In this document: positions 52,338 through 60,744 of the stretch, in pieces
Layout: each line of letters starts with the position of its first letter
Position numbering within the stretch: the first letter of the stretch is position 1
DNA from: Arthrobacter sp. PAMC25564
GTDB lineage: Bacteria > Actinomycetota > Actinomycetes > Actinomycetales > Micrococcaceae
DNA: 64,000 nt
Direction of reading: 5' to 3'
Assembly: GCF_004798705.1 (NCBI RefSeq)
Contig: NZ_CP039290.1
Span: forward strand, 310,001-374,000
Notes under the pieces: model-generated
What the model saw: the letters and a program-made list of their open reading frames with translations, nothing else
Databases searched by the model: none
What the model was told of the DNA's origin: nothing
Position numbers and translations under genes: made by a program

Positions 52338-53083
52338 GCGAAGGGCTCCAGTTCCACGCCCGCAGCTTCCAGCGCGGCTCGGACCGCCGCGGCCGTCGCG
52401 GCCGAGCCGGGGGTGTCGCCGTGCAGGCACAGGGACTGCGGCTCGATCCGGACCACGGTGCCGTCGACCGCCTCGATTTCGCCCCTGGTGGCCAAGCGCA
52501 CCGCCCGCGCGGTGATCTGCCCGACGTCGTCCAGCAGCGCCCCCTCCTGCGACCGCGGCACCAGGGTGCCGTCGGGGAGGTAGGCGCGGTCCGCGAAGGC
52601 TTCGAAGAAGACCGGGTGCCCCGCTTCCTCGGCGATCCCCAGCAGCGCTGAGCCCGGGAAACCCAGGATGGGAAGCCCCGGATCGTAGGCCTGGACGGCG
52701 GCGATCACGGCTGAGGCCTGCTCGGCGTCGTGCACCGTGCGGTCGTAGAGCGCCCCGTGCATCTTGACGTAATCCACCGAGGCACCCACCGCGTGGGCCA
52801 CCCCGTCCAGCGCGCCGAGCTGGTACAGCACCGCGCCGAAGAGATCGTCGAAGGTCATGTCCATCGAGCGCAGGCCGAACCCGGCCAGGTCCGGATACCC
52901 GATGTGGGCGCCCACCCGGACGTCGAGTTCATAGGCAGCCCGGCAGGTGTCCAGCATGGTCACGGGGTCACCGGCATGCAGCCCGCAGGCCACGCTGGCG
53001 CTCGTGATGAGCGGGAACATGGCGGCGTCGTCGCCCATGGTCCAGGTCCCGAAGGACTCTCCCAGGTCAGCGTTCAGATCCAA
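52334..53083 (-). CDS. pxpA: LamB/YcsF-family protein, 5-oxoprolinase subunit A type
   Basis: This 249-residue protein starts at a TTG, since the sequence MDLNADLGESFGTWTMGDD is the family N-terminus; the frame has no better start. Family marks are SASVACGLHAGDP, VGAHIGYPDLAGFGLR, VKMHGALYD and SLCLHGDTP, with conserved acidic and His residues. PxpA works with PxpB and PxpC to open 5-oxoproline to glutamate. No pxpB or pxpC gene is next to it here. It overlaps the upstream gene by 10 nt. Confidence 0.88.
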   Translation of the reverse strand: MDLNADLGESFGTWTMGDDAAMFPLITSASVACGLHAGDPVTMLDTCRAAYELDVRVGAHIGYPDLAGFGLRSMDMTFDDLFGAVLYQLGALDGVAHAVGASVDYVKMHGALYDRTVHDAEQASAVIAAVQAYDPGLPILGFPGSALLGIAEEAGHPVFFEAFADRAYLPDGTLVPRSQEGALLDDVGQITARAVRLATRGEIEAVDGTVVRIEPQSLCLHGDTPGSAATAAAVRAALEAAGVELEPFA

Positions 53084-53958
53084 AAGTTGCCGCCTTCTTG
53101 TGCAGGGTCTTTCCGGGCATGGTCTTTCCGTTCAGGGTTTTCCCGTGCCGGGTTCTCCGGGGAAGCGTCCAGGGAGTCTGCCGCCGAAGCGGCGCCTCCC
53201 GTGCCCACGAGGAGTTCTCCCGGGATCGTGTCCGGCATGGGGCCGAACGCTTCCTTGGCGTTTGCGACGACGGCGCGTCCCATCAGGCGGTTTCCCACCC
53301 CGCCGACGACGGCGCCGACGCCGAAGGGAAGTGCCCTGCCCAGGAAGGCGCTGCCCTGGCGCTTCAGCAGGCTCCGGAGGAAGGCCCGCTGGATCCGCTC
53401 ACGCACCGTACCGAAGCCGGCCAGCGGGACCCGGCGCGCGAAGAGGGAGCCCCAGGCCTGTGCGGGGCCCGTGCTCCTCCCTGCCGCCTGGCCGCTTAGC
53501 GAGCTCAGCAGTTCCATGCCTTCCTCGCCCAGCATGATGGCCATGACCAGGGTGCTGGCCTTGTCCGGGTCCACCATCCGCACGCCGTGGAGTTCGGCGA
53601 GGGACGTGGCGAAAAGCGCGGTTGCTTCCAGGAACCCGACTGTGGCGGCGGCCGAAAGGCCCAGTGCCGCTGCGGTCCCCACGCCGGGCACGACGGCGGT
53701 CCCGCCAACCAGCGCCCCGCCGCCGGTGACGGCCACGAGGTAGTCCCGTTCCAGCCTGGCGGCGAGCTGCGCCGCCGTCGCCCGGGGATACTTCCGCTGG
53801 AGCCGCCGGATGTTCGCCAGCACCAGCGGCCGCTGGACTTCAACGGCGCGGAGCAGCAGGTTGTGGACGCCCGGCTTGGGTTTGCCCTCGGCGTCGAACA
53901 TCGCGTTGTGGGCGGTCTTCTGGGCAATCTTCATTGCCGGGTTGCTGCGCTTGGCCAT
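53074..53958 (-). CDS. Uncharacterised EcsC-like membrane-associated protein
   Basis: This 294-residue protein starts at the second ATG of an ATGATG pair at 53958 with AGAGG upstream. After a basic N-terminus (AKRSNPAMKIAQKTAH), the core includes a long helical region and a glycine/alanine-rich hydrophobic segment, VGGTAVVPGVGTAAALGLSAAATVGFLEATALFA (about 90-125), then LPFGVGAVVGGVGNRLMGRAVV. The C-terminal 35 residues are charged and repetitive (NPARENPERKDHARKD). It resembles actinobacterial EcsC-type proteins, but I am not sure. Translationally linked to pxpA by overlap. Confidence 0.6.
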   Translation of the reverse strand: MAKRSNPAMKIAQKTAHNAMFDAEGKPKPGVHNLLLRAVEVQRPLVLANIRRLQRKYPRATAAQLAARLERDYLVAVTGGGALVGGTAVVPGVGTAAALGLSAAATVGFLEATALFATSLAELHGVRMVDPDKASTLVMAIMLGEEGMELLSSLSGQAAGRSTGPAQAWGSLFARRVPLAGFGTVRERIQRAFLRSLLKRQGSAFLGRALPFGVGAVVGGVGNRLMGRAVVANAKEAFGPMPDTIPGELLVGTGGAASAADSLDASPENPARENPERKDHARKDPAQEGGNFWI

Positions 53959-54332
53959 CATCGCCTCTCGTCGGAACCGGAACAGCTCCTGACTGTCACT
54001 TCCCTTAACACTAAGCCACCATGCCCTTTGGCTACCGCCCGGTAGCATCGCCTCGCGTCGCCCGGCGGGGGGCCTCGCTGTTTCTGGCTGTTTCCTTATG
54101 GTGTTGACGGGTGGTTCCGTGGCTGTTGCAGGGTCGTGGCTGCCCAGGGGAGGCGGGTATGGCATTGATTGCTGTGCCGGACGGGCTCGTGACGGCTTCG
54201 AAGGATTGGCCGCCCGCCACCCCGCGATGACCCGACCGCTGATTAAGAGACGCGACATGATCGCCGGATAAGGACACGACGGCGCGGTTATCTGCTGGGC
54301 CTTAACCCAAACCGACAGACTGGAGGCTGTTC
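53959..54332. other. Non-coding stretch upstream of the IS110 transposase
   Basis: No gene is seen. The right part (from about 54200) is presumably the 5' untranslated region of the insertion sequence. IS110-type elements lack classical terminal inverted repeats, so the left end cannot be placed from one copy. No target duplication was recognised. Confidence 0.5.
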
Positions 54333-55510
54333 TTGGTGCACCTATGGGCCGGTATTGACGCCGGCAAAGCCCACCATCACTGCGTTGTGATCGACGCCGA
54401 CGGAAACCGGCTGCTCTCCCAACGAGTCCCCAACGACGAACCAGCCCTGCTCGAACTCATCGCCAACGTCCTGAAACTCGCCGGACGGGACGAGGTGATC
54501 TGGGCGACGGATTTGAACCACGGCGGGCCGGCGCTGTTGATCGCGCTGCTCGTCGGCCACGGCCAGAACATCCTCTACATCCCTGGCCGGACCGTGCATC
54601 ACGCCTCCAGGCTTTATCGCGGCGACGGCAAAACGGACGCCAAGGACGCTGCCGTGATAGCTGACCAGGCCAGGATGCGGAAAGACCTCCAGCCGCTGCG
54701 GGCCGGGGATGAGATCAGTACCGGGCTGCGGATCCTCACCGCACGGCGGGCGGACAAATCCGCGGACCGGGTCCGGGCGATCAACCGCCTGCAGGCCCAG
54801 CTGCTGGAGTACTTCCCCGCGCTGGAGCGGGCCTTCGATTACAGCCGTTCCAAAGCGGCCCTGTTGCTGCTGACCAAGAACCGGACTCCTGACGGCATCC
54901 GCCGCGCCGGCCAGACACGGCTTCATGCCTGGCTGAAGAAACACGGTGCCCGCTCCTCGGCTGCCGTCGCCACAGCAGCAGTCGAGGCCGCGAAATCCCA
55001 GCACACCACCGTCCCGGCCCAGCACCTCGGAGAGCTGATCGTCGCCGCCCTCGCACAGGAGATCATCACCCTGAATGAGGAACTGGCAGAGCTCGATTCG
55101 CTGATCAGCGAGAAGGTCACCGAACACCGGTACACCCGGACCCTGCTCAGCATGCCGGGCTTCGGCCCCGTGCTGGCCGCCGAGTTCCTCGGCGCCACCG
55201 GAGGAGACCTCACCGTCTTTGAAACCGCGGACCAGTTCGCCGGCGTCGCCGGCCTCGCCTCCGCACCCAGGGACTCCGGCCGTATCACCGGCAACCACCA
55301 CCGGCCCCGCCGCTACGACCGCAGGCTGCTCCGCGTCTTCTCCGGGCTGTCGGCCCTGAAATCCTGCCCCGTCTCACGGGTCTACGACCGCAAACGCGGC
55401 GAAGGGAAAACCCACATTCAGGCCATGCTCTCCTGGCCCGGCGCCGCCTGAACGTCCTCTGGGCCATGCTCCGCGACGGCACCACCTACACCCCGGTCCC
55501 TGGCATGCTG
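54200..55510 (+). mobile_element. IS110-family insertion sequence (limits approximate)
   Basis: The element comprises the transposase plus short non-coding flanks. Ends are estimates: the left from the start of non-coding sequence before the transposase, the right from where the frameshifted tail stops. It separates the narGHJIK-pxpA block from the secreted deacetylase region, and may be why the neighbouring gene at 55538 looks orphaned. Confidence 0.5.
54333..55451 (+). CDS. IS110-family transposase, C-terminus frameshifted
   Basis: This 372-residue DEDD transposase has the RuvC-like N-terminal domain (GIDAGKAHHHCVVIDADG; ATDLNHGG; GKTDAKDAAVIADQARM) and the C-terminal transposase-20 domain (LLSMPGFGPVLAAEFLG, DQFAGVAGLASAPRDSGRITG, YDRKRGEGKTHIQAML). 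It then ends abruptly in SWPGAA. In the next frame the expected tail continues from 55433 (LARRRLNVLWAMLRDGTTYTP) to about 55495, so one base has probably been lost or gained near 55430. The truncation takes away about 20-25 residues. Function may be impaired, or the frameshift may be programmed; one copy cannot tell. Confidence 0.9.
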   Translation: MVHLWAGIDAGKAHHHCVVIDADGNRLLSQRVPNDEPALLELIANVLKLAGRDEVIWATDLNHGGPALLIALLVGHGQNILYIPGRTVHHASRLYRGDGKTDAKDAAVIADQARMRKDLQPLRAGDEISTGLRILTARRADKSADRVRAINRLQAQLLEYFPALERAFDYSRSKAALLLLTKNRTPDGIRRAGQTRLHAWLKKHGARSSAAVATAAVEAAKSQHTTVPAQHLGELIVAALAQEIITLNEELAELDSLISEKVTEHRYTRTLLSMPGFGPVLAAEFLGATGGDLTVFETADQFAGVAGLASAPRDSGRITGNHHRPRRYDRRLLRVFSGLSALKSCPVSRVYDRKRGEGKTHIQAMLSWPGAA

Positions 55511-55537
55511 AGGCTGCGTGATGTTTCTTTAGGCACT

Positions 55538-55759
55538 CTAGGAAGCGAACTTCGGCATCCGGAGTCGGGCCAAGTGCTCGTTCAAGGCCATCGCCAGCCG
55601 ATTACAGTCCAGCGCCGGCAGCGGCAGCAATCCGTAGAGATATGGATCGACGGCCCTCTCATCCAGGCTGCCCCCGAGTCGGTAGTAGGCCAACCAGGCT
55701 TCCCAGACCCGGGGGCCGCGAGCAGGAAGCAACACGCACCGGCTCCTGCTGGCCTTCAT
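55538..55759 (-). CDS. Small hypothetical protein or gene remnant
   Basis: This 73-residue frame has a plausible domain-like sequence, WEAWLAYYRLGGSLDERAVDPYLYGLLPLPALDCNRLAMALNEHLARL, ending MPKFAS. It resembles small actinobacterial proteins with a GGSLDEYEVDAYLHGL pattern that I recall but cannot name. The N-terminal 18 residues are unlike a normal start, and no ribosome site is seen. It may be a real gene cut by the neighbouring insertion, or a remnant. Confidence 0.4.
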   Translation of the reverse strand: MKASRSRCVLLPARGPRVWEAWLAYYRLGGSLDERAVDPYLYGLLPLPALDCNRLAMALNEHLARLRMPKFAS

Positions 55760-55867
55760 CCATCAGAACCCAGACCTCCTGACATCCCGCACTCCGCAGA
55801 AGTGCGGGACTGCATGCCTTCTGTCTGACCGCACGGGAAACATCCCCGCGTGGCCCACATCTATCTG

Positions 55868-58435
55868 CTAAAGGAAGTACCCCGAGACATCCGCGATGAG
55901 TTGGGTTGTCCCGTTTGACCTGTTGTAGAGGTTGACCTTTCCGTCGGCCCCGATCGGGACGGTGACGCAATTGGGAACAATCTGCCCTTTTGCAAAGTTC
56001 ACGTTGGATGCGTTGGGCAGTGTGCCACCGGAGGCATAGGCCGTGATGAACCCGAAGGATGTCGGGTTGGCCACGGTCAGGTTGAACGTCGCGGCTGATG
56101 CGGACGTGGGGACACCGTTGGCACCGCCGATGAGGAACGATACGGTTCCGTCGGCCGTTGCCGGTGTTGCCGGTGTTGGAGTCCGTGTGTCCAGAAACCT
56201 GGTAGGCGCGACCGGTTGGAAGGTGCCGGGAAGTGTGGGTGTGCCGGCGAGATAGTAGCCGGAGACGTCCGCGATCAGGTTCGCGGTGCCGACGGAGGCG
56301 TTGAACAGGGCCACCTTCCCATCCGTTCCCACCGGGACGGTGACGCTGTTCGGGACAATCTGCCCGGCGGCATAGTTCACATTGGACGCATTGGGCACAG
56401 CAGCCGAGCCGGAGGCGTAGGCGGTGACGAATCCGTCGGACTTTGCGTCGGCCACAGTGAGGTTGAAAGTAACTGCTGAGACGCTTGACGGGATTCCGCT
56501 GACTCCGCCAACTTGGAACGACACGGTCCCTTTGGCAGCCACTGGCGGCGCCGTGGGGCTGCGGGTGTCAAGGAACCTCGTCGGCGCGATCGGTTGGAAT
56601 GCACCAGGAGCGGCCACCGTTCCGGACAAATAGTAGCCAGAGACGTCGGCTATCAGCTGCGCAGTTCCCACCACGGAGGCGTTGAAGAGGGTAACTTTTC
56701 CGTCCGTTCCCACCGGGACTGTGACACTGTTGGGGACAATTTGCCCCTTGGCATAGTTCACGTTGGAAGCATTCGGCCGGGTGGTTCCGGAAGCATATGC
56801 CGTGACAAAACCGTTGGACGTCGGGTTGGCGACGGTGAGGTTGAATGTCACCGCGGAGACGGTTGCCGGGATGCCGTTCACGCCGCCCACCTGGAAGGAA
56901 ACCGTCCCGTTGGGTGCCACGGGCCCGCTGCTTGTGCGCGTGTCAAGGAGCCTGGCCGGTGTGATGGGCTGGAACGCTCCCGGAGTCGTCAGGCCATCGG
57001 TGAGGCTGTAGTCGTCTGTGACGAGCGTTCCCGTGCTCAGGAGGGTCAATGCCATGGACATGGCGGTGGCACCGGCGGGCATGGGAGGAGATTCATAGGT
57101 CACCTGGGTGTAGGCCGTAGCGGGAAGGTACAGCGGACTGGACGTCCAATACTGCCAATTGCCCTGACCCAACCTGTAGTAGACCTCGAACTGGGTATTC
57201 GCCGTGGAGGTATACCAGGCCGACATCGTGTAGCGATGACCCGGAGTGACGGTCGGTGTGCACTGGCCGGTGTCAAGGGGCGGAAGCACCTTGGCATCAC
57301 CATCCGTGTAGGCGGACACGACCAACTGCTCGGCGGCGGTCCCGGTGTGGGCCGTCGTCACGGTGCTGGTGGTGTAGGTATTGGTGCCGTAGGAGCCCGG
57401 AACCCAGCAGTCCGGGGGGCCGCCGACCACGGAACCCGCCGTCTCAAATCCGGGGTTGCGGAGCAGGTTCCCTGAAGTGATGGGTGCCGGTGGCGTCGGC
57501 CCGTTGGCAGCCAGCGGCTTCACCGCTCCGCCCATCACCTGGTCCACCGTTTTCACGGTGACCCGCCCCGCGGCCTGCTCGGCCGCCAGGAAGTCGATGA
57601 GCGCATTGAAATTGGCTGTGGTGACATCGAGGGGGTTACCGGGGACGTTGATGTGGTGGAAGGTGTATTGCATCCAACCGCCGCCCGGCTCGGCCTTAAG
57701 GGTCAGGTCCTCCATGTTCTGCAGTGTCCAGGTATTGTCGAGCTGGTCCGGGGCCTTGGTCAGGAACGGGTCGGCCGGAGGCATGGTCTCGGCCAGGGGG
57801 GAGCCCGCGGAGGCCGGGATCTGGCTGGCGATGTCACCCAGTCCACGGGCGCTGTTGTAGCCGCACGCCGACACAACGCTCTCGATGGCCGGGCTGGAAG
57901 CGGCATACGGATAGGCGAAGCTGGTGATGCGCAGCCCCATGTTGGTCAGGTTGGTGCGGTCGTCGCAGATTTGCCGCTGTTGCTCAGCGGTGTCGGTCAA
58001 GGTCAAATCGGGGTGGGTGACAGTGTGTCCGCCAATCTCGTTTCCCGCGGTCTGGAGCGCCAGGGCTTGGGCGGTTGTCATGTGCAGGCTGTCGGAATTG
58101 AGAAAGCCTGACGGCGTATAGAACGTTCCGTGCAGGCCCTTGGAATTCATATAGGCTGCAGCGGCCATCTGGTCGACGTGGGCATCGTCGAATGTCAGCG
58201 TCACTGTGACGAGACCGGCCGCACGTGCTGGCGGCGCCAGGACGGCGGCGTTGAAGAACGTCGCCAGCAGGAGTGCTGCCGTGCCCATGGCCGCCGCGGC
58301 GGCCCAGTTCGTCTTACGGGTTTTTCCGGCGTGGTTCCGTCCTGGGAGTGTGGCCCCGGTCCACAGGCCTGCGGACGCCGGAGGGGTTTGTTGGAAAGGC
58401 TGGCCCTTCGGGCCGCGACGCCGGAATAGTTTCAT
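55868..58435 (-). CDS. Secreted polysaccharide deacetylase with three C-terminal repeats
   Basis: This 855-residue protein has an unusually long 43-residue basic N-region, then a hydrophobic signal segment (about 44-72) with a likely Ala-x-Ala cleavage site at PPARA-A. Residues about 75-305 are a NodB deacetylase domain: LTFDDAHVD (Asp83, Asp84) and GGHTVTHPDL (His137, His141). Residues about 322-482 look like a carbohydrate-binding jelly-roll (NLLRNPGFETAG). Three tandem repeats of about 118 residues follow (487-603, 612-729, 737-855), each opening F-Q-P-x-x-P-x-R-x-L-D-T-R and ending LIADVSGYYL-like. It probably acts on an extracellular glycan; the repeats likely bind sugars or surfaces. 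Confidence 0.87.
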   Translation of the reverse strand: MKLFRRRGPKGQPFQQTPPASAGLWTGATLPGRNHAGKTRKTNWAAAAAMGTAALLLATFFNAAVLAPPARAAGLVTVTLTFDDAHVDQMAAAAYMNSKGLHGTFYTPSGFLNSDSLHMTTAQALALQTAGNEIGGHTVTHPDLTLTDTAEQQRQICDDRTNLTNMGLRITSFAYPYAASSPAIESVVSACGYNSARGLGDIASQIPASAGSPLAETMPPADPFLTKAPDQLDNTWTLQNMEDLTLKAEPGGGWMQYTFHHINVPGNPLDVTTANFNALIDFLAAEQAAGRVTVKTVDQVMGGAVKPLAANGPTPPAPITSGNLLRNPGFETAGSVVGGPPDCWVPGSYGTNTYTTSTVTTAHTGTAAEQLVVSAYTDGDAKVLPPLDTGQCTPTVTPGHRYTMSAWYTSTANTQFEVYYRLGQGNWQYWTSSPLYLPATAYTQVTYESPPMPAGATAMSMALTLLSTGTLVTDDYSLTDGLTTPGAFQPITPARLLDTRTSSGPVAPNGTVSFQVGGVNGIPATVSAVTFNLTVANPTSNGFVTAYASGTTRPNASNVNYAKGQIVPNSVTVPVGTDGKVTLFNASVVGTAQLIADVSGYYLSGTVAAPGAFQPIAPTRFLDTRSPTAPPVAAKGTVSFQVGGVSGIPSSVSAVTFNLTVADAKSDGFVTAYASGSAAVPNASNVNYAAGQIVPNSVTVPVGTDGKVALFNASVGTANLIADVSGYYLAGTPTLPGTFQPVAPTRFLDTRTPTPATPATADGTVSFLIGGANGVPTSASAATFNLTVANPTSFGFITAYASGGTLPNASNVNFAKGQIVPNCVTVPIGADGKVNLYNRSNGTTQLIADVSGYFL
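55871..56227 (-). repeat. Third copy of the 118-residue FxPxxPxRxLDTR repeat
   Basis: Encodes residues 737-855. The copy is the most diverged (LIGGANGVPTSASAATFNLTV), with an extra cysteine in PNCVTVP. It shares the TDGKV and LIADVSGY ends with the other two. Confidence 0.85.
56249..56602 (-). repeat. Second copy of the 118-residue repeat
   Basis: Encodes residues 612-729, very close to copy 1 (VSFQVGGVSGIPSSVSAVTF, PNSVTVPVGTDGKV). Confidence 0.85.
56627..56977 (-). repeat. First copy of the 118-residue repeat
   Basis: Encodes residues 487-603, after a short linker from the jelly-roll region. Tandem copies 1 and 2 suggest a recent domain duplication. Confidence 0.85.
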
Positions 58436-58922
58436 GGGACCTGACTCGATTCAGAACTGAGACTGGTCGGGACATGTCGCCCCCGGGCATGTCCCGTTCG
58501 TTACTGGAGCGGGTACTCTGTATCCGCCACCCGTGCGTCACATGTGGCCATGGGTGGCGGATAGACGTCCGCCGAGCGTTGTGGTTGGCAGACGCTTCGA
58601 CCCTACAGCGGGTCCTCAGCCAGGGTATGAGTGCCGACTACCTGTCTTTTCGGGCGGACCACTCTTGTTTTTCCAGGGACTCCGCGCATTGGTACGGCTT
58701 GCGGCGCTGCCGCACTGGCCCCACGGTCCCCGTTGGAGAGGCCAGCGCGCCCACTGCGCCCGCACCAGGGCGCTGGCCCGGGCTGCTTCCAATATTCTTC
58801 CGCAGCCGGCCGGCCGGATCGTGCCGGTTGCCGGGGCTAGTCGCCCCAAACCCCAGCCTGTACAGTCTCCGGTGTCAGCCCTTCGGGCAGGGATGCCCGG
58901 CCCGGTCACGGAAGGAGTGCCC
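58436..58922. other. Intergenic region between the divergent deacetylase and permease genes
   Basis: No gene supported: open frames here (for example 58533-58922 on the plus strand) are continuations of the permease frame without a ribosome site. The permease start at 58923 has a clear AAGGAG. Both promoters must be within this 487 bp. The main structure is the inverted repeat at 58521-58563. Confidence 0.5.
58521..58563. promoter_or_regulatory. Long inverted repeat in the divergent promoter region
   Basis: TATCCGCCACCC (58521-58532) and GGGTGGCGGATA (58552-58563) are perfect 12-bp arms separated by 19 bp. It may be an operator for the deacetylase and/or permease promoters, or an RNA hairpin. 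Confidence 0.4.
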
Positions 58923-59987
58923 ATGCCGCTGCCAGCCATAGACAAACGTGGGCTGCCGGCACCCGTCATAGCGGCCGGGGGCCGGGCCGGTGCCGTGCGG
59001 GGAAGGTCTGTCGCCGGGTTGTTGGTCGGCGTCGCCCTGGTGGCCCTGCTTTTCGCGGTTCGGTTCCTGGTTCCGTCCTCCGTGGGCGGGGTGGGGATGG
59101 CGGATGCGGCGCGGGACTTTGCCACGTTGTCGATCAGCGTCGTGATTGAATCCTTGCCCTTCGTCTTCCTCGGGATCGTGCTCTCGATCGCCGTGCAGAT
59201 CTGGCTGCCGGAGGGGCTGCTGCTGCGCCGGCTGCCGAGAACCCCTGTTTTGCGGCGGATGGTCCTCTCGCTGTTGGGCATGCTGCTGCCGGTGTGTGAA
59301 TGCGGCAATGTTCCGCTGGCGCGCGGGCTGATGGTCAATGGTTTGACGGTGGCGGAGTCGATGACGTTTCTGTTCGCCGCGCCGATCCTGAACCCCATCA
59401 CCATCGTCACCACGCAGCAGGCCTTTGGCTGGGACAACAATATCCTCGTCGCCCGCATCGCCGGTGGTTTCGCCATCGCGAACCTGGTGGGCTGGCTCTA
59501 CAGCCGGCATCCGCGCCCGGCTGACCTGTTGACGCCCCGGTTCCAGGCGGCCTGCGCCCTGAAGGACCACCACGGCGGGCAGCCGGGCAAGGCGGCGCGG
59601 AGTGTGGGGATGTTCGTCCAGGAAACCGGCGCGATGATGCCGGCCCTCTTCATCGGCGCCGCCCTGGCCGGGATCATCCAGGTCGCCGTGTCCCGGGAGG
59701 TGCTCGTCACGCTCGGGAGCAACCCGATCTGGTCCGTGCTGGCCCTGATGCTCCTGGCCTTTGTCGTGGCCATCTGCTCCAACGTTGACGCGTTCTTCAT
59801 CCTGTCCTTCGGCGCAACGTTCCTGCCGGGAGCCATCGTGGCGTTCCTGGTGTTCGGGCCGATGATCGACGTGAAAATGCTCGCCCTGCTGCGCACCACG
59901 TTCACCTCCAAAACCCTCGTTCAGCTCAGCGTGCTGGTGGCGTTGTGCGCCGCCGTGCTTGGATTGGCGGTCAACTATGTCCATTAG
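58923..59987 (+). CDS. YraQ/DUF318-family permease
   Basis: This 354-residue membrane protein has about nine transmembrane helices. The ATG at 58923 has AAGGAG upstream. Marks include VVIESLPFVFLGIVLSI, LLGMLLPVCECGNVPLARGL (with a CxC-like pair), FLFAAPILNPITI and the C-terminal LLAFVVAICSNVDAFFILSFGATFLPGAIVAF. DUF318/YraQ permeases are linked to metal ions and often pair with TIGR03943 proteins, as here. Substrate unknown; zinc or another divalent metal is likely from context. It overlaps the next gene by 11 nt. Confidence 0.85.
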   Translation: MPLPAIDKRGLPAPVIAAGGRAGAVRGRSVAGLLVGVALVALLFAVRFLVPSSVGGVGMADAARDFATLSISVVIESLPFVFLGIVLSIAVQIWLPEGLLLRRLPRTPVLRRMVLSLLGMLLPVCECGNVPLARGLMVNGLTVAESMTFLFAAPILNPITIVTTQQAFGWDNNILVARIAGGFAIANLVGWLYSRHPRPADLLTPRFQAACALKDHHGGQPGKAARSVGMFVQETGAMMPALFIGAALAGIIQVAVSREVLVTLGSNPIWSVLALMLLAFVVAICSNVDAFFILSFGATFLPGAIVAFLVFGPMIDVKMLALLRTTFTSKTLVQLSVLVALCAAVLGLAVNYVH

Positions 59988-60744
59988 AATCCTTGTTCGC
60001 CGTTGGCAGGGCGTGGCCCTGAGCCTTATCGGCATAGTGGCCACGCTGTGGCTTGGCCTGACGGGCCAGCTCGCGCTTTACATCCATCCGCGGTACTTCG
60101 TGTTCACCATCGTCATGGCCGTGATTGCGGCCGTGCTGGCCCTGGCGGCCTTTGCCCTGGGCCCCGCTGCCCCGGAAGGGCACGGACACGAACACGCGGA
60201 AACCGGCACCGGGGGGCGGTGGCGCTGGCTCTGGGCCGCCGGAAGCATCCTGACCATCACCGCCGCGGTGGTGGGCCTGCTGGTCCTGCCGCCGTCGACC
60301 CTCACCACGTCGACGGTCAGCCAGCGCGGCCTCAATGGCTCCGCCTCGGCGCTCACCCAAAACGATGCCGGCAAGCTCGCGGGCGGAGACTACTCGGCGT
60401 TCACCGTCAGGGACTGGGCCTCGCTGCTCCGTTCGGGCGCAGGCCAGGATTTCTTTGCCGGCAAGACCGCCACCGTCACCGGGTTCGTCACGCCGGACAA
60501 GAATGATCCGGCCAATGTGTTCTTCGTGACGCGCTTCGTGGTGACCTGCTGCGCCGTTGACGCCCAGCCCATCGGGGTGCCCGTCTACCATCCGGGCTGG
60601 CAGAACGAGTACAAGACGGACAGCTGGGTGACCACCACCAGCGGCTTCCACCCGAACCCGGATGCCGCCAGCCACGAATCGATCGTTCTCATCCCTGACA
60701 CGATCACTCCCACCACACAACCGGCCCAGCCCTATGTCTACTAA
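59977..60744 (+). CDS. TIGR03943-family partner of the DUF318 permease
   Basis: This 255-residue protein has two or three N-terminal helices (about 12-30, 40-60, 85-105), a His-rich loop (EGHGHEHAETG) and an extracellular C-terminal domain with a conserved cysteine pair (FVVTCCAVDAQPIGVPV). The pair is a known two-gene permease module. The ATG at 59977 overlaps the upstream stop, so it is translationally coupled. The likely role is a metal-binding accessory to the permease. Confidence 0.85.
   Translation: MSIRILVRRWQGVALSLIGIVATLWLGLTGQLALYIHPRYFVFTIVMAVIAAVLALAAFALGPAAPEGHGHEHAETGTGGRWRWLWAAGSILTITAAVVGLLVLPPSTLTTSTVSQRGLNGSASALTQNDAGKLAGGDYSAFTVRDWASLLRSGAGQDFFAGKTATVTGFVTPDKNDPANVFFVTRFVVTCCAVDAQPIGVPVYHPGWQNEYKTDSWVTTTSGFHPNPDAASHESIVLIPDTITPTTQPAQPYVY

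Noticed and set aside
55659..55970. A 103-codon minus-strand frame next to the deacetylase stop
   Set aside because: It overlaps both the end of the deacetylase and the better frame at 55538-55759, and reads as low-complexity Arg/Gly/Pro sequence.
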